Positions 16,439 to 25,292 of a stretch of 64,000 bases of DNA are shown here, one piece after another. Source of the stretch: CADEFQ01 sp050185195 (lineage in GTDB: Bacteria > Pseudomonadota > Gammaproteobacteria > Steroidobacterales > Steroidobacteraceae); NCBI GenBank assembly GCA_050185195.1, contig JBFWZQ010000006.1, positions 95,649 to 159,648 on the forward strand, read 5' to 3'. Made by a program: the position numbers and the translations under genes. Under the pieces are notes generated by a model. That model made no database searches and had not been told where the DNA came from. It was given only the letters and a program-made list of their open reading frames with translations. Each line of letters opens with the position of its first letter. The first letter of the stretch is position 1.

Positions 16439-17920
16439 ATGTCGTCACCGTTCGACGCGCGGCTGCGCGAGGCCGTGCAGCTCGAGAATGCCGGTCGCGT
16501 CACGGACGCCATCGCGGCCTACGAGCGGCTGCTCGGCGAGTGGCCCGCGCTGCCGGAGAGCTGGTTCAACCTTGCGGTCCTGCGCCGCCGGGCCGGGCGC
16601 TTCGAGGCCGCCCTCGAGGCGTACGAGGAGGCCCTCGGCCGTGGCGTCACGCAGCCCGAGGAGGTCCACCTCAATCGCGGTGTCATCTACGCCGACCACT
16701 TGCGCCAGGACAGTGCCGCGGAGCGTGAACTCGCCGCGGCGCTCGCGCTGAATCCCGGCTACGTACCCGCGCTCCTCAACCTGGCGAACCTGCAGGAAGA
16801 CCTCGGCCGGCGCGACGAGGCACTCGCGACCTACGAACGGCTGCTCGCCATCGAGGCGACGCACGGCGAGGCGCTGGCGCGCTACGCCTCGCTGCGGGGC
16901 GCCTCGCGCGCGGACGATCCGCTGGTTGCGCGCTTGCGCGCGGCAATCGCGCGGCCGGGCGTTTCCGCGGCGGACGCCGCGAGCCTCGGCTTCGCGCTCG
17001 GCAAGCTGCTCGACGCCTGCAGCGCCTGGGACGCGGCGTTCGAGGCCTATGCGGCCGCCAATCGTGCGAGTCGCGCGAGCGTCGGGGCGCACGGGCCGGC
17101 GTATGTGCGTTCGAAGGAAGAGTCCCGGATCGACGCGTTGCAGGCCGCGTTCGGCTCGCGCGGGCGCGTGGCGGGCTTGCCCGTCGCCACGCCGGCGCCG
17201 GGCTCGCCACGACCCATTTTCATCTGCGGCATGTTCCGTTCAGGCTCGACACTCATCGAGCAGGTGCTCGCGCGCCACCCGCGCGTGACGGCCGGGGGTG
17301 AGCTCGACCTGCTGCCGGCGCTCGTGCGCGGCGAACTCGCGCCCTTCCCGCAGTCGATGGCGCAAGCGACGCCGCAAAAGCTCGCACGACTGGCCGCGTC
17401 GTACCTCGAGGCGCTCGGGCAGCGCTTTCCCGGCGCGCAGGTCGTCACCGACAAGCGCCCGGACAACTTCCATCACATCGGCCTCATCAAGGCCCTCTTT
17501 CCGGATGCGCGCATCGTCTACACGACCCGCGCGCCGCTCGACAACTGCCTCTCGATCTACTTCCTGCACCTCGACCAGCGCCTGGGCTACGCGCTCGACC
17601 TGATGGACACGGGCCATCACTACGCGCAGTACCGCCGCCTGATGGCCCATTGGAAGTCGCTGTACGGCGAGGACATCCTCGACTTTGACTACGACGCCTT
17701 CGTGCGCGCGCCGCGCCCGGCCATCGAACGACTGCTCGCCTTCTGTGGGCTCGACTGGGACGAGGCCTGCCTGGCACCTGAACGGGCGAGCGGTGCCGTG
17801 AAGACGGCGAGTGTCTGGCAGGTACGCCGGCCGATCCATCGGGAGGCTTCCGGCCGCTCCGCGCATTACGCCCGCCAGCTCGCGCCGCTCGCGGCCTGGC
17901 TCGAGGCGCAGGGCATCTGA
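16439..17920 (+). CDS. TPR-sulfotransferase fusion protein
   Basis: The 493-residue protein has an N-terminal TPR array (about 1-150; repeats such as AIAAYERLLGEWPALPESWFNLA and ALATYERLLAIE) followed by a sulfotransferase domain (about 255-490). The PAPS-binding loop is FICGMFRSGSTLIEQVL; a later RAPLDNCLSIYF segment supplies the 3'-phosphate contacts. It probably sulfates a protein, glycan or small molecule recognised by the TPR part. The TGA overlaps the tadA ATG by one base (TGATG), so the two are coupled. The acceptor is unknown. Confidence 0.9.
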   Translation: MSSPFDARLREAVQLENAGRVTDAIAAYERLLGEWPALPESWFNLAVLRRRAGRFEAALEAYEEALGRGVTQPEEVHLNRGVIYADHLRQDSAAERELAAALALNPGYVPALLNLANLQEDLGRRDEALATYERLLAIEATHGEALARYASLRGASRADDPLVARLRAAIARPGVSAADAASLGFALGKLLDACSAWDAAFEAYAAANRASRASVGAHGPAYVRSKEESRIDALQAAFGSRGRVAGLPVATPAPGSPRPIFICGMFRSGSTLIEQVLARHPRVTAGGELDLLPALVRGELAPFPQSMAQATPQKLARLAASYLEALGQRFPGAQVVTDKRPDNFHHIGLIKALFPDARIVYTTRAPLDNCLSIYFLHLDQRLGYALDLMDTGHHYAQYRRLMAHWKSLYGEDILDFDYDAFVRAPRPAIERLLAFCGLDWDEACLAPERASGAVKTASVWQVRRPIHREASGRSAHYARQLAPLAAWLEAQGI

Positions 17921-18381
17921 TGGCGCCGCGCAGCGATGTCGAATTCATGCGGCGCGCGCTCGAGCTGGCCGGGCAGGCGCAGGCGCGCGGCGAGGTGCCG
18001 GTCGGGGCCGTGATCGTGCGCGACGGAGCGATCCTCGGGGAGGGCTTCAACCGGCCGATCGAAGCGCATGACCCCACGGCCCATGCCGAGATCGAGGCGT
18101 TGCGCGCCGCGGGTCGCACGGCGGCCGGTTACCGGCTCACCGACACGACCCTCTATGTGACGCTCGAACCCTGCCTGATGTGTGCCGCCGCCATCGTGCA
18201 CGCGCGCGTGCGACGCGTCGTGTTCGGGGCGTGGGACCCGAAGGCCGGTGCGGCCGGCAGCACGCTCGACGCCTTCCGGCTGCCCGCGATGAACCATCGC
18301 GTCGACGTGTTCGGCGGCGTGCTCGAGCAGGATTGCGCAGGGCAGCTGACGCGGTTCTTCGCCGCGAGGCGCGACGCGTGA
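17920..18381 (+). CDS. tadA: tRNA-specific adenosine deaminase (TadA)
   Basis: TadA converts adenosine 34 to inosine in the anticodon of tRNA-Arg(ACG). The 153-residue protein shows the zinc deaminase residues: HAE at 55-57 (His ligand and proton-shuttling Glu) and PCLMC at 84-88 (two Cys ligands). The family tail is VVFGAWDPKAGAAGS. It is coupled to the preceding sulfotransferase (TGATG), and its TGA is overlapped by the GTG of the next gene (GTGA). Confidence 0.95.
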   Translation: MAPRSDVEFMRRALELAGQAQARGEVPVGAVIVRDGAILGEGFNRPIEAHDPTAHAEIEALRAAGRTAAGYRLTDTTLYVTLEPCLMCAAAIVHARVRRVVFGAWDPKAGAAGSTLDAFRLPAMNHRVDVFGGVLEQDCAGQLTRFFAARRDA

Positions 18382-18941
18382 GCGTGCGCAGCGTGTGCGT
18401 CTATTGCGGTTCCCGGTCCGGGGGCCCGCCTGCCTACGCGCGCGCGGCCGCAGCGCTTGGTGCGGCCATCGCGCGCGAAGGCCTCACGCTCGTCTATGGC
18501 GGCGGCAGCGTCGGCCTGATGGGCGTGGTGGCCGATGAAGCGCTCGCGGCCGGCGGCCGCGTCGTGGGCGTCATACCGCGGATCCTGATGCGCCGGGAAC
18601 TGGCGCACCGCGGGCTCACCGACCTCGTGGTGACCGATTCGATGCAGGGTCGCAAGGCGAAGATGGCGGAACTCTCGGACGCCTTCATTGCGCTGCCCGG
18701 AGGGATCGGTACCCTCGACGAGCTCTTCGAGATGTGGACCTGGGCGCAACTCGGTGTGCACCAGAAGCCCTGTGTCCTCATCAATACAGAAGGTTACTAC
18801 GACGACCTGCTGGCGTTTCTCGATCGCGCCCAGCGCGACGGCTTCCTGCAGCCCGGCACTCGCGGGCTCCTGTGGGTCGTGTCGGCCCTGCCGTCGCCGT
18901 CGGAAATCTTTACAGCCCTCCTCAAAGGCTTGCCGGAGTAG
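18378..18941 (+). CDS. LOG family protein (TIGR00730, lysine-decarboxylase-like fold)
   Basis: The 187-residue Rossmann-like protein starts at a GTG overlapping the tadA stop. It has the beginning CVYCGSRSG, a nucleotide-binding YGGGSVGLMG, and the diagnostic PGGIGTLDELFEMWTWAQLG. Characterised relatives are nucleoside 5'-monophosphate phosphoribohydrolases, including the plant cytokinin-activating LOG enzymes, and release a base from AMP-like substrates. The bacterial role is often nucleotide housekeeping. A second, longer LOG gene lies at 31444. Confidence 0.92.
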   Translation: MSVRSVCVYCGSRSGGPPAYARAAAALGAAIAREGLTLVYGGGSVGLMGVVADEALAAGGRVVGVIPRILMRRELAHRGLTDLVVTDSMQGRKAKMAELSDAFIALPGGIGTLDELFEMWTWAQLGVHQKPCVLINTEGYYDDLLAFLDRAQRDGFLQPGTRGLLWVVSALPSPSEIFTALLKGLPE

Positions 18942-19028
18942 GTCGTAACTGGCTGATTCGCGAAGCGAAATGGCGTTCTGGCCCGGATGTTGCTCTGCAA
19001 GAGTCGTCCACAGGAGGATCCGCCCAAA

Positions 19029-19517
19029 ATGACCAAAAGATTCCGTCTTGCGCTCGCCGCACTTGCCATCGCCGCTTCCGGCGCTGCCCATGCCGACTAC
19101 ATCGACCTCGGCACCATCACCGCGCCTGAACTCGTCACGTTCGGCAACGGCTGGATCACCGAGCCGACGAATTTCGTCGACGAATTCGCCTTCACCCTGA
19201 CGAATGCCGCGTCCGCCTACGGCATGATCCTCGAGGGCGACTGGTGGTTCGGCAACACGAACGTGCAGCTGCTCTCGCTCGTGTCGAACAGCTACATCAG
19301 CTTCGACCTGTCACCGGGCCACTTCAGCTTCACGGGCCTCACGGCAGGCGCGTATTCGCTGTTCGTCTCCGGTGTCGCACGCGGCGTCACCGGTTACACG
19401 GGCACGATGGACTTCCGTCCGACCGCTCGGGTTCCCGAGCCGGGCTCGCTCGCGCTGTTCGGCTTCGGCCTCGTCGCGCTCGCCTTCATGGCGATGCGCC
19501 GCCGCGTCCGCGGCTGA
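19029..19517 (+). CDS. PEP-CTERM sorting-signal protein
   Basis: The 162-residue exported protein has an N-terminal signal peptide (RLALAALAIAASGAAHA) and a mostly beta-rich middle. Its C-terminus is the tripartite PEP-CTERM signal: VPEPG, a hydrophobic helix (SLALFGFGLVALAFMA) and the basic tail MRRRVRG. Such proteins are cleaved and anchored by an exosortase (EpsH/XrtA), usually together with exopolysaccharide genes; none is in this window. AGGAGG precedes the ATG by 9 bp. The middle domain resembles no named family I know, but has the look of small FxDxA-type surface proteins. Confidence 0.9.
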   Translation: MTKRFRLALAALAIAASGAAHADYIDLGTITAPELVTFGNGWITEPTNFVDEFAFTLTNAASAYGMILEGDWWFGNTNVQLLSLVSNSYISFDLSPGHFSFTGLTAGAYSLFVSGVARGVTGYTGTMDFRPTARVPEPGSLALFGFGLVALAFMAMRRRVRG

Positions 19518-19538
19518 TAGCGTCCTGATCGGTTGCCC

Positions 19539-20990
19539 TCACTGCCCCGCGACTTCGGTCGCGGTGGCGGTGGGCGGCAGCAACTCACTCTCCGCCTGAA
19601 GCGCCGTCTCGATCGACGGCAGCGTCTGCCACTCGAGCACGCTCAGGTACTGGCGCACCCGCTTTTCGAATTGCACCGGCTCCCAGCCGCGCGCGTAGCC
19701 GCGCCTGGCCTGCAGGTACCAGCCTTCCTGCGCGAGCAGGGGCAGGCTCTCGCGTACCTCGGCCCAACGATCGGGATTGCCGCCGCGGGATTGCGTGATC
19801 ACCCGTGCGTCCTCGAGATGCCCGTAGCCGACGTTGTAGGCGGCCAGGGCCATCGACGTGCGGTCGGGTTCGGGAATGCGCGCCGGCATCTTGTCGCGCA
19901 TCTCGAGGAAGTAGCGCGCGCCGCCGCGGATGTTCTCGCGCGGATCGAAGGGATCTTCCACGCCCAGGGACTCGGCCGTCGCGGGCATCAGCATCATCAC
20001 GCCGAGGGCGCCGTTGGGCGAGCGTGCGTCGCGCTCCCATTGCGACTCCTGGTAGGCGATCGCCGCGACGAGGCGCCAGTCGAGGTTCGTCTCGCGCGCG
20101 GCTTCCTCGAACCACGGCCGCAGCAGCGGCAGGCGGGTCTCGATGCTGTTCCTGAAGCTGCGGGCAATTCCGAGCTGCAGCCGGGGGGCGCGCTCGTCGC
20201 CCGAAACGGCAGCCGCCGCGATGCGTTGCCTCGTGGCATCGGCGCTGAGGAACGCGTCGATCGCGGCGCGCAGCGCGTTCGAGCGCCTGCGCACCATCCA
20301 TTGCACCGGGCGGCTGTCCTGCAGCTCGAACGCCGCCAGCAGCTCCGGATAGGCCTGGTGGATGAACTGGAAGGCCGGCGCGTCGACGACGGTGACGTCC
20401 GCCTCCCCGGCGGCAAGGATGTCGAGCGGCCGGTTGCGGGCGTCCGCGGGCAGTTCCCGCCATTCGAGCCCGTGTCCGAGGCGGTCGCGCAGCGCCGCGA
20501 GCGCATCGGCCTGCGGGCTCTCCGAACGGACCACGATGCGCCGGCCGCGCAGCGACCGGATGTCCTTCGGCTTCAGGCTGCCGCGGACATAAACCACGAG
20601 TTGCCCGACTTCATCGTAGTTGCGCGAGGGCAGGGCGAAGGCGTGCCAGGGACCGCGATAGGTGAGTTGCGCCGCGGCGATATCCGCGCCTCCCGTGCGC
20701 AGCGCCTCGAGGGCCTGCCGCTCGGTTTCGAAGGGCGTGATCGCGAGGCGCACGCCGAGCGTGCGGGCGAAATCCCGCGCAAGCTCGTATTCGAGCCCCT
20801 CGGGGCCCTGGGAGCCGATGTAGTAGGTCGTCGGCAGGTTGAGCGTCGCCACCCGCAGCTCGCCGCGCTCGCGGATCTGCTCGATGGTCGTGGGCGGAGC
20901 GGTGCACTGGGCCAGTCCCGCGAGGGTGGCCAGCACACTGAGGGCCCGCCACTGTCGCGGGCCAACGATGTGGCGCATCGAGCACCTCAC
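19539..20990 (-). CDS. mltF: Membrane-bound lytic murein transglycosylase F (MltF)
   Basis: MltF cleaves peptidoglycan to form 1,6-anhydro-MurNAc ends. The 483-residue protein has a leader ending near LAGLAQC, a family-3 solute-binding-like domain (about 35-265: ELRVATLNLPTTYYIG, YELARDFARTLGVRLA), and a C-terminal lysozyme-like domain. The catalytic glutamate is in AIAYQESQWERDARSPNGA, followed by the GVMMLMPATAESLG motif. Residue -1 of the putative lipidation cysteine is Gln, which is not a canonical lipobox, so anchoring may be by an uncleaved helix. An internal ATG at 20978 is an alternative start. Confidence 0.94.
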   Translation of the reverse strand: MRCSMRHIVGPRQWRALSVLATLAGLAQCTAPPTTIEQIRERGELRVATLNLPTTYYIGSQGPEGLEYELARDFARTLGVRLAITPFETERQALEALRTGGADIAAAQLTYRGPWHAFALPSRNYDEVGQLVVYVRGSLKPKDIRSLRGRRIVVRSESPQADALAALRDRLGHGLEWRELPADARNRPLDILAAGEADVTVVDAPAFQFIHQAYPELLAAFELQDSRPVQWMVRRRSNALRAAIDAFLSADATRQRIAAAAVSGDERAPRLQLGIARSFRNSIETRLPLLRPWFEEAARETNLDWRLVAAIAYQESQWERDARSPNGALGVMMLMPATAESLGVEDPFDPRENIRGGARYFLEMRDKMPARIPEPDRTSMALAAYNVGYGHLEDARVITQSRGGNPDRWAEVRESLPLLAQEGWYLQARRGYARGWEPVQFEKRVRQYLSVLEWQTLPSIETALQAESELLPPTATATEVAGQ

Positions 20991-21120
20991 GGGAACGAAG
21001 GACTTCCGCTAGAATAACAAGCCCAGCGTCGTGCACGAAACCGTGCGGCAGGCATGAATCACGAGCTCTTTCAAGGAGTTGCGTGAATTCAGGCCTTTCG
21101 CGCGCAGGAATGCGCACCCC

Positions 21121-21213
21121 GGAGAGGTACCGAAGTGGTCATAACGGCGCCGACTCGAAATCGGATGGTCGGTTAATCCCGGCACGTGGGTTCGAATCCC
21201 ACCCTCTCCGCCA
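21121..21213 (+). tRNA. tRNA-Ser (anticodon CGA)
   Basis: The acceptor stem GGAGAGG (21121-21127) pairs with CCTCTCC (21203-21209), followed by discriminator G and an encoded CCA (21211-21213). The anticodon loop reads CTCGAAA, giving anticodon CGA for UCG codons. A long variable arm and T arm with GTGGGTTCGAATCCCAC follow, as expected for serine tRNA at 93 nt. A TAGAAT hexamer at 21010-21015 could be a -10 element for a longer precursor, but this is weak. Confidence 0.97.
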
Positions 21214-21272
21214 CTTCGCAGCAGGGACGGTCGGTGGTCCGCCACCGACCGGTCCCGGTGCCACCCGAGACG

Positions 21273-22367
21273 ATGCAAACCCCCTACTACCTCATCGACA
21301 AGTCGAAGTTGCTGCGCAACCTGCGGGTGATCGAGGCCGTGCGCGAGCGCGCGGGCGCCCGCGTGCTGCTCGCGCTCAAGTGCTTTGCAAGCTGGTCGGT
21401 GTTCGACCTGATGCGCCAGTACATGGACGGCACCACCTCGTCTTCGCTGTACGAAGTGCGGCTCGGTCGCGAGAAGTTCGGCGGCGAGGCGCATGCCTAC
21501 AGCGTCGCCTACGCGGATGACGAGATCGACGAGGTGGTCTCGCACGCCGACAAGATCATCTTCAATTCGATCGGGCAACTCGAGCGCTACGAAGGCCGCG
21601 CCGCCGGCCTGCCGCGGGGTTTGCGCCTGAACCCGCAGGTCAGCAGCTCGAGCTTCGACCTCGCGGACCCCGCGCGCCCGTTCAGCCGGCTCGGCGAGTC
21701 CGATCCGTCGCGCATCGAGGCCGTGCTCGCGAAGGTGAGCGGTTTCATGATCCACAACAACTGCGAGAACGGCGATTTTGCGCTGTTCGACCGGATGCTG
21801 GGCGAGGTCGAGGCGCGCTTCGGCGCGCTGCTCGACCGGGTGGGGTGGGTCAGCCTCGGGGGCGGCATCGCCTTCACGGATGCGGACTATCCGCTCGATG
21901 CCTTCTGCGGCCGGTTGCGCGAGTTCGCGGCGCGCCATGGCGTGCAGGTCTACCTCGAACCCGGCGAGGCCGCCGTCACGGGCAGCACCACGCTCGAGGT
22001 GAGCGTGCTCGACACGCTGTACAACGGCAAGCACATCGCGGTCGTCGACAGCTCGATAGAAGCGCACATGCTCGACCTGCTCATCTACCGCGAGCGGGCG
22101 CGCATCGAGCCGGACAGCGGGCCGCACGCCTGGCTGGTCTGCGGCAAGTCCTGCCTCGCCGGCGACATCTTCGGCGAATTCCGCTTCGCCCGGCCGCTCG
22201 CCGTGGGCGATCGCCTATCGATCGCCAATGCCGCCGGCTACACGATGGTGAAGAAGAACTGGTTCAACGGCGTGCGCATGCCGTCGATTGCCGTGCGCGA
22301 GCTCGACGGCACGACGACGCTGCAACGCCGTTTCAGCTACGACGATTTCGCGGCGGCCCTCTCCTGA
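21273..22367 (+). CDS. nspC: Carboxynorspermidine/carboxyspermidine decarboxylase
   Basis: The 364-residue PLP enzyme of the alanine racemase/ornithine decarboxylase fold (type III) removes the carboxyl group from carboxy(nor)spermidine to give (nor)spermidine. The N-terminal motif YYLIDKSKLLRNL and VLLALKCFASWSVFD contain the Schiff-base lysine (Lys36). HNNCENGDF is the family metal/active-site region, and the glycine loop WVSLGGGIAF binds the PLP phosphate. It lies 59 bp after tRNA-Ser, is followed after 46 bp by the synthase gene, and the two act in sequence. Confidence 0.93.
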   Translation: MQTPYYLIDKSKLLRNLRVIEAVRERAGARVLLALKCFASWSVFDLMRQYMDGTTSSSLYEVRLGREKFGGEAHAYSVAYADDEIDEVVSHADKIIFNSIGQLERYEGRAAGLPRGLRLNPQVSSSSFDLADPARPFSRLGESDPSRIEAVLAKVSGFMIHNNCENGDFALFDRMLGEVEARFGALLDRVGWVSLGGGIAFTDADYPLDAFCGRLREFAARHGVQVYLEPGEAAVTGSTTLEVSVLDTLYNGKHIAVVDSSIEAHMLDLLIYRERARIEPDSGPHAWLVCGKSCLAGDIFGEFRFARPLAVGDRLSIANAAGYTMVKKNWFNGVRMPSIAVRELDGTTTLQRRFSYDDFAAALS

Positions 22368-22413
22368 GGACCAGCCGTTCGACGGGTGCAACCACTGGAG
22401 GTCCACGCACGAA

Positions 22414-23652
22414 ATGAAGAGCAATGTCCTGATCATCGGCGCCGGCGGCGTCGCCCGGGTCGTGGCACACAAATGCGCACAACACACCGGCCGCTTCAAG
22501 GCCATCCACATCGCATCGCGCTCGGTCGGCAAATGCCGCGCCATCGTCGATTCGGTGCGGGCGAAAGGCGGCCTTGCGCCCGATGCCACGATCGAGGCGC
22601 ACGCGCTCGATGCCCTGGATGTCGCCGCGACGAGCGCCCTCATCGAAGCGACCGGCAGCCGGATCGTGATCAACGTCGGCGCGTCGTTCGTCAACATGTC
22701 GGTGCTGTCGGCCTGCATCGCGACCGGCGCGGCCTACATCGACACGGCGATCCACGAGGATCCGCTCAAGATCTGCGAAACGCCGCCGTGGTACGGCAAT
22801 TACGAATGGAAGCGGCGCGAGGCCTGCGCGCGGGCGGGTGTCACCGCGATCCTGGGTGCCGGTTTCGATCCGGGCGTCGTCAACGCCTATGCGGCGCTCG
22901 CGCGCGACGAGTACTTCGACCGGATCGATTCGATCGACATCATCGACATCAATGCGGGCAGCCATGGCCGCTATTTCGCGACCAATTTCGACCCGGAGAT
23001 CAATTTCCGCGAGTTCACCGGCCAGGTCTGGTCCTGGCAGGGCGGTGAGTGGACGTCGAATCGCATGTTCGAGGTGAAGAAGACGTGGGACCTGCCGGTG
23101 GTCGGCGCGAGCACGGCTTACCTCACGGGGCACGACGAGATCCACTCGCTGTCGCGCAACCTCGACGTGCCGGACATCCGCTTCTGGATGGGCTTCGGCG
23201 ATCACTACATCAATGTCTTCACGGTGCTGAAGAACCTCGGCCTGTTGTCGGAACAGCCCGTCACGACGGCGGAGGGCCAGCAGGTCGTGCCGCTCAAGGT
23301 CGTCAAGGCAGTGCTGCCCGATCCGTCGTCGCTCGCACCCGGTTACAGCGGCAAGACCTGCATCGGCGACCTGGTTCGCGGCGAGAAGGACGGTGTGGCG
23401 CGCGAAGTGTTCATCTACAACGTGGCCGACCACGCGGCCTGCTACGCGGAAGTCGGCAGCCAGGCGATCTCCTATACCGCCGGCGTGCCGGCCGTGGCCG
23501 CCGCGCTGCTGATCGCGGACGGAACCTGGGACGTGAAGAAGATGGTCAACGTCGAGGAGTTGCCGCCGCGGCCATTCCTCGGCCTGCTCGGGCAAATGGG
23601 GCTGCCCACGCGCGTCCGGGACGAAGCGGGCGACCGCGCCTGGGTCGCGTAG
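22414..23652 (+). CDS. Carboxynorspermidine synthase (saccharopine dehydrogenase-like)
   Basis: The 412-residue enzyme reductively condenses aspartate semialdehyde with putrescine or diaminopropane to carboxy(nor)spermidine. The N-terminal Rossmann motif is VLIIGAGGVARVVAHKC, followed by the saccharopine dehydrogenase body (NVGASFVNMSVLSACIATGAAYIDTA and ILGAGFDPGVVNAYA). GGAGGT lies 11 bp before the ATG. The gene follows nspC in the same direction, the reverse of the commoner synthase-decarboxylase order. It ends 3 bp from the convergent Lrp-type regulator. Confidence 0.92.
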   Translation: MKSNVLIIGAGGVARVVAHKCAQHTGRFKAIHIASRSVGKCRAIVDSVRAKGGLAPDATIEAHALDALDVAATSALIEATGSRIVINVGASFVNMSVLSACIATGAAYIDTAIHEDPLKICETPPWYGNYEWKRREACARAGVTAILGAGFDPGVVNAYAALARDEYFDRIDSIDIIDINAGSHGRYFATNFDPEINFREFTGQVWSWQGGEWTSNRMFEVKKTWDLPVVGASTAYLTGHDEIHSLSRNLDVPDIRFWMGFGDHYINVFTVLKNLGLLSEQPVTTAEGQQVVPLKVVKAVLPDPSSLAPGYSGKTCIGDLVRGEKDGVAREVFIYNVADHAACYAEVGSQAISYTAGVPAVAAALLIADGTWDVKKMVNVEELPPRPFLGLLGQMGLPTRVRDEAGDRAWVA

Positions 23653-23655
23653 TCG

Positions 23656-24078
23656 TCAGAGTTTGTGCGTCGACAGCAGGAGGCTGGTTTCGGTGCTCGA
23701 GATGCCCTCCACGAGGCGGATCCTCGCGAGTACCCGATCGAAGGCCTCCAGGCTGTCGGCGCGCAGCTCGACCACGATGTCCCAGCGGCCGTTGGTCGAA
23801 TGCAGCGCGCTCACGGCCGGGTCGCCGCGTAGCGCCCGGATCACCGCCTCGGTGCGGTTGCCTTCCACGAGCACCGTCATCAGGGCGCGGATGTGCTGCG
23901 CTTCGACCTGGGGCCGCAGGCGCAGCGTGTAGCCGACGATGACGCCATCCCGCTCGAGCCGTGCCAGGCGGTTCGAGATCGTGCCGCGAGCGACGCGCAG
24001 GCCCTTGGCGAGGGAGGCGATCGAGGCGCGGGCGTCGTCCCGCAGCAGGGCGATGAGCTTGCGATCGATGTCGTCCAT
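23656..24078 (-). CDS. Lrp/AsnC-family transcriptional regulator
   Basis: The 140-residue protein has the Lrp N-terminal helix-turn-helix (DIDRKLIALLRDDARASIASLAKGL then ARGTISNRLARLERDGVIVGYT) and a RAM ligand-binding domain (about 65-140). It begins MDDIDRKL, a near-standard AsnC start. Members respond to amino acids. It is divergent from ornithine cyclodeaminase and arginase, so ornithine, arginine or proline is the likely effector. Close family parallels exist in other arginine-catabolic clusters; the specific effector is inference. Confidence 0.93.
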   Translation of the reverse strand: MDDIDRKLIALLRDDARASIASLAKGLRVARGTISNRLARLERDGVIVGYTLRLRPQVEAQHIRALMTVLVEGNRTEAVIRALRGDPAVSALHSTNGRWDIVVELRADSLEAFDRVLARIRLVEGISSTETSLLLSTHKL

Positions 24079-24111
24079 GGGCGCTCCCGTTCACCAGCGG
24101 CAGGGGTATTC

Positions 24112-24180
24112 TAGCCAAATCGCCAGTTCAATCTGACGAAATGCTCAAGTTACTGCAATTAGTGAGCAGTTCTCTGGCTA
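24112..24180. promoter_or_regulatory. Intergenic inverted repeats between the Lrp-type regulator and ornithine cyclodeaminase
   Basis: The 161-bp divergent region is AT-richer than its surroundings and holds nested symmetry. ACTGC (24152-24156) and GCAGT (24166-24170) flank AATTAGTGA, and TAGCCA (24112-24117) mirrors TGGCTA (24175-24180). Lrp-family proteins bind degenerate AT-centred palindromes, so this is a reasonable operator for both genes. Individual arms are short, so the call is tentative. Confidence 0.42.
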
Positions 24181-24239
24181 TTCAGTGACGTGCGAGGCGC
24201 CGAGACTAGGGGAAAGCCGAGCCCCAAGGAGGAAGTCCC

Positions 24240-25292
24240 ATGGTCGATTACATCGGTGTCGAGCGCATCCAGTCGCTCATGTCCCGGGTGGGTGTCGCAC
24301 GCCTGCTGGCCGGGCTCGCCAGGGAAATCGAAGCCGACTTCCTGCGCTGGGGTGAGTTCGAGAAGTCGGCGCGGCACGCGATCCACTCGAAGGTCGGTGT
24401 CATCGAACTGATGCCGACGTCCGACGGTCGCCTCTATTCCTTCAAGTACGTGAACGGGCACCCGAAGAACACGGCGGAAGGCCTGCTGACCGTCACCGCC
24501 TTCGGCGTGCTGGCCGACGTGGACACCGGCTATCCGATGTTGCTGTCGGAGATGACCTATGCGACGGCGTTGCGCACGGCCGCGACCTCGGCGCTTGCGG
24601 CACGCGCGCTGGCGCGTCCGTCATGCACCTCGATGGCGCTCATCGGCAACGGTGCGCAGAGCGAGTTCCAGGCGATCGCGTTCCACGCGCTGCTCGGCGT
24701 GCGCGAACTGCGGCTCTACGACGCCGATCCGCGCGCGACCGACAAGCTCGTGCGCAACCTCACCGGGCAGCGCCTGGCGGGCCTGCGCCTCGTGCGTTGC
24801 GATTCGGCTGCCGCCGCGGCGCGCGGGGCGGACATCGTGACCACCGTGACGGCCGACAAGCGCAATGCCGTCATCCTCGAGCCCGAATCGATCGAACCGG
24901 GCATGCACGTCAACGCACTCGGCGGCGACTGCCCCGGCAAGACGGAGCTGCACGCCGGGATCCTGCGCCGCGCCGACGCGCGCGTCTTCGTGGAGTTCGA
25001 GCCGCAGGCGCGCATCGAAGGCGAGATCCAGCAGCTCGACCCCGCCTTTCCCGTCACCGAGCTGAGCGTCGTGCTGGCGGACCGCACGCGCGGCCGCACG
25101 AGCCCGCGGGACGTGACGATCTTCGATTCGGTCGGCTTTGCGCTCGAGGACTTCTCGACGCTGCGCTTCCTGCACCGGCTGAACCGGGAGCAGGGCGGCG
25201 TGCGGCCGCAGATCGACCTGGTGCCGGACCTCGCCGATCCGAAGGACCTGTTCTCGAGCCGGCCGGCCGTGGCGGAACGGGTGCGGGCATGA
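24240..25292 (+). CDS. Ornithine cyclodeaminase
   Basis: The 350-residue NAD-dependent enzyme of the OCD/mu-crystallin family converts ornithine to proline and ammonia. Key segments: the substrate-binding MPTSDGRLYSFKYVNGHP, the lysine/arginine-rich SEMTYATALRTAATSALAA, the Rossmann motif ALIGNGAQSEFQAIAF, and ALGGDCPGKTEL with the catalytic aspartate. GGAGG sits 9 bp before the ATG at 24240. The last codon overlaps the arginase start (ATGA), giving arginine to ornithine to proline on one transcript. Confidence 0.92.
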   Translation: MVDYIGVERIQSLMSRVGVARLLAGLAREIEADFLRWGEFEKSARHAIHSKVGVIELMPTSDGRLYSFKYVNGHPKNTAEGLLTVTAFGVLADVDTGYPMLLSEMTYATALRTAATSALAARALARPSCTSMALIGNGAQSEFQAIAFHALLGVRELRLYDADPRATDKLVRNLTGQRLAGLRLVRCDSAAAAARGADIVTTVTADKRNAVILEPESIEPGMHVNALGGDCPGKTELHAGILRRADARVFVEFEPQARIEGEIQQLDPAFPVTELSVVLADRTRGRTSPRDVTIFDSVGFALEDFSTLRFLHRLNREQGGVRPQIDLVPDLADPKDLFSSRPAVAERVRA

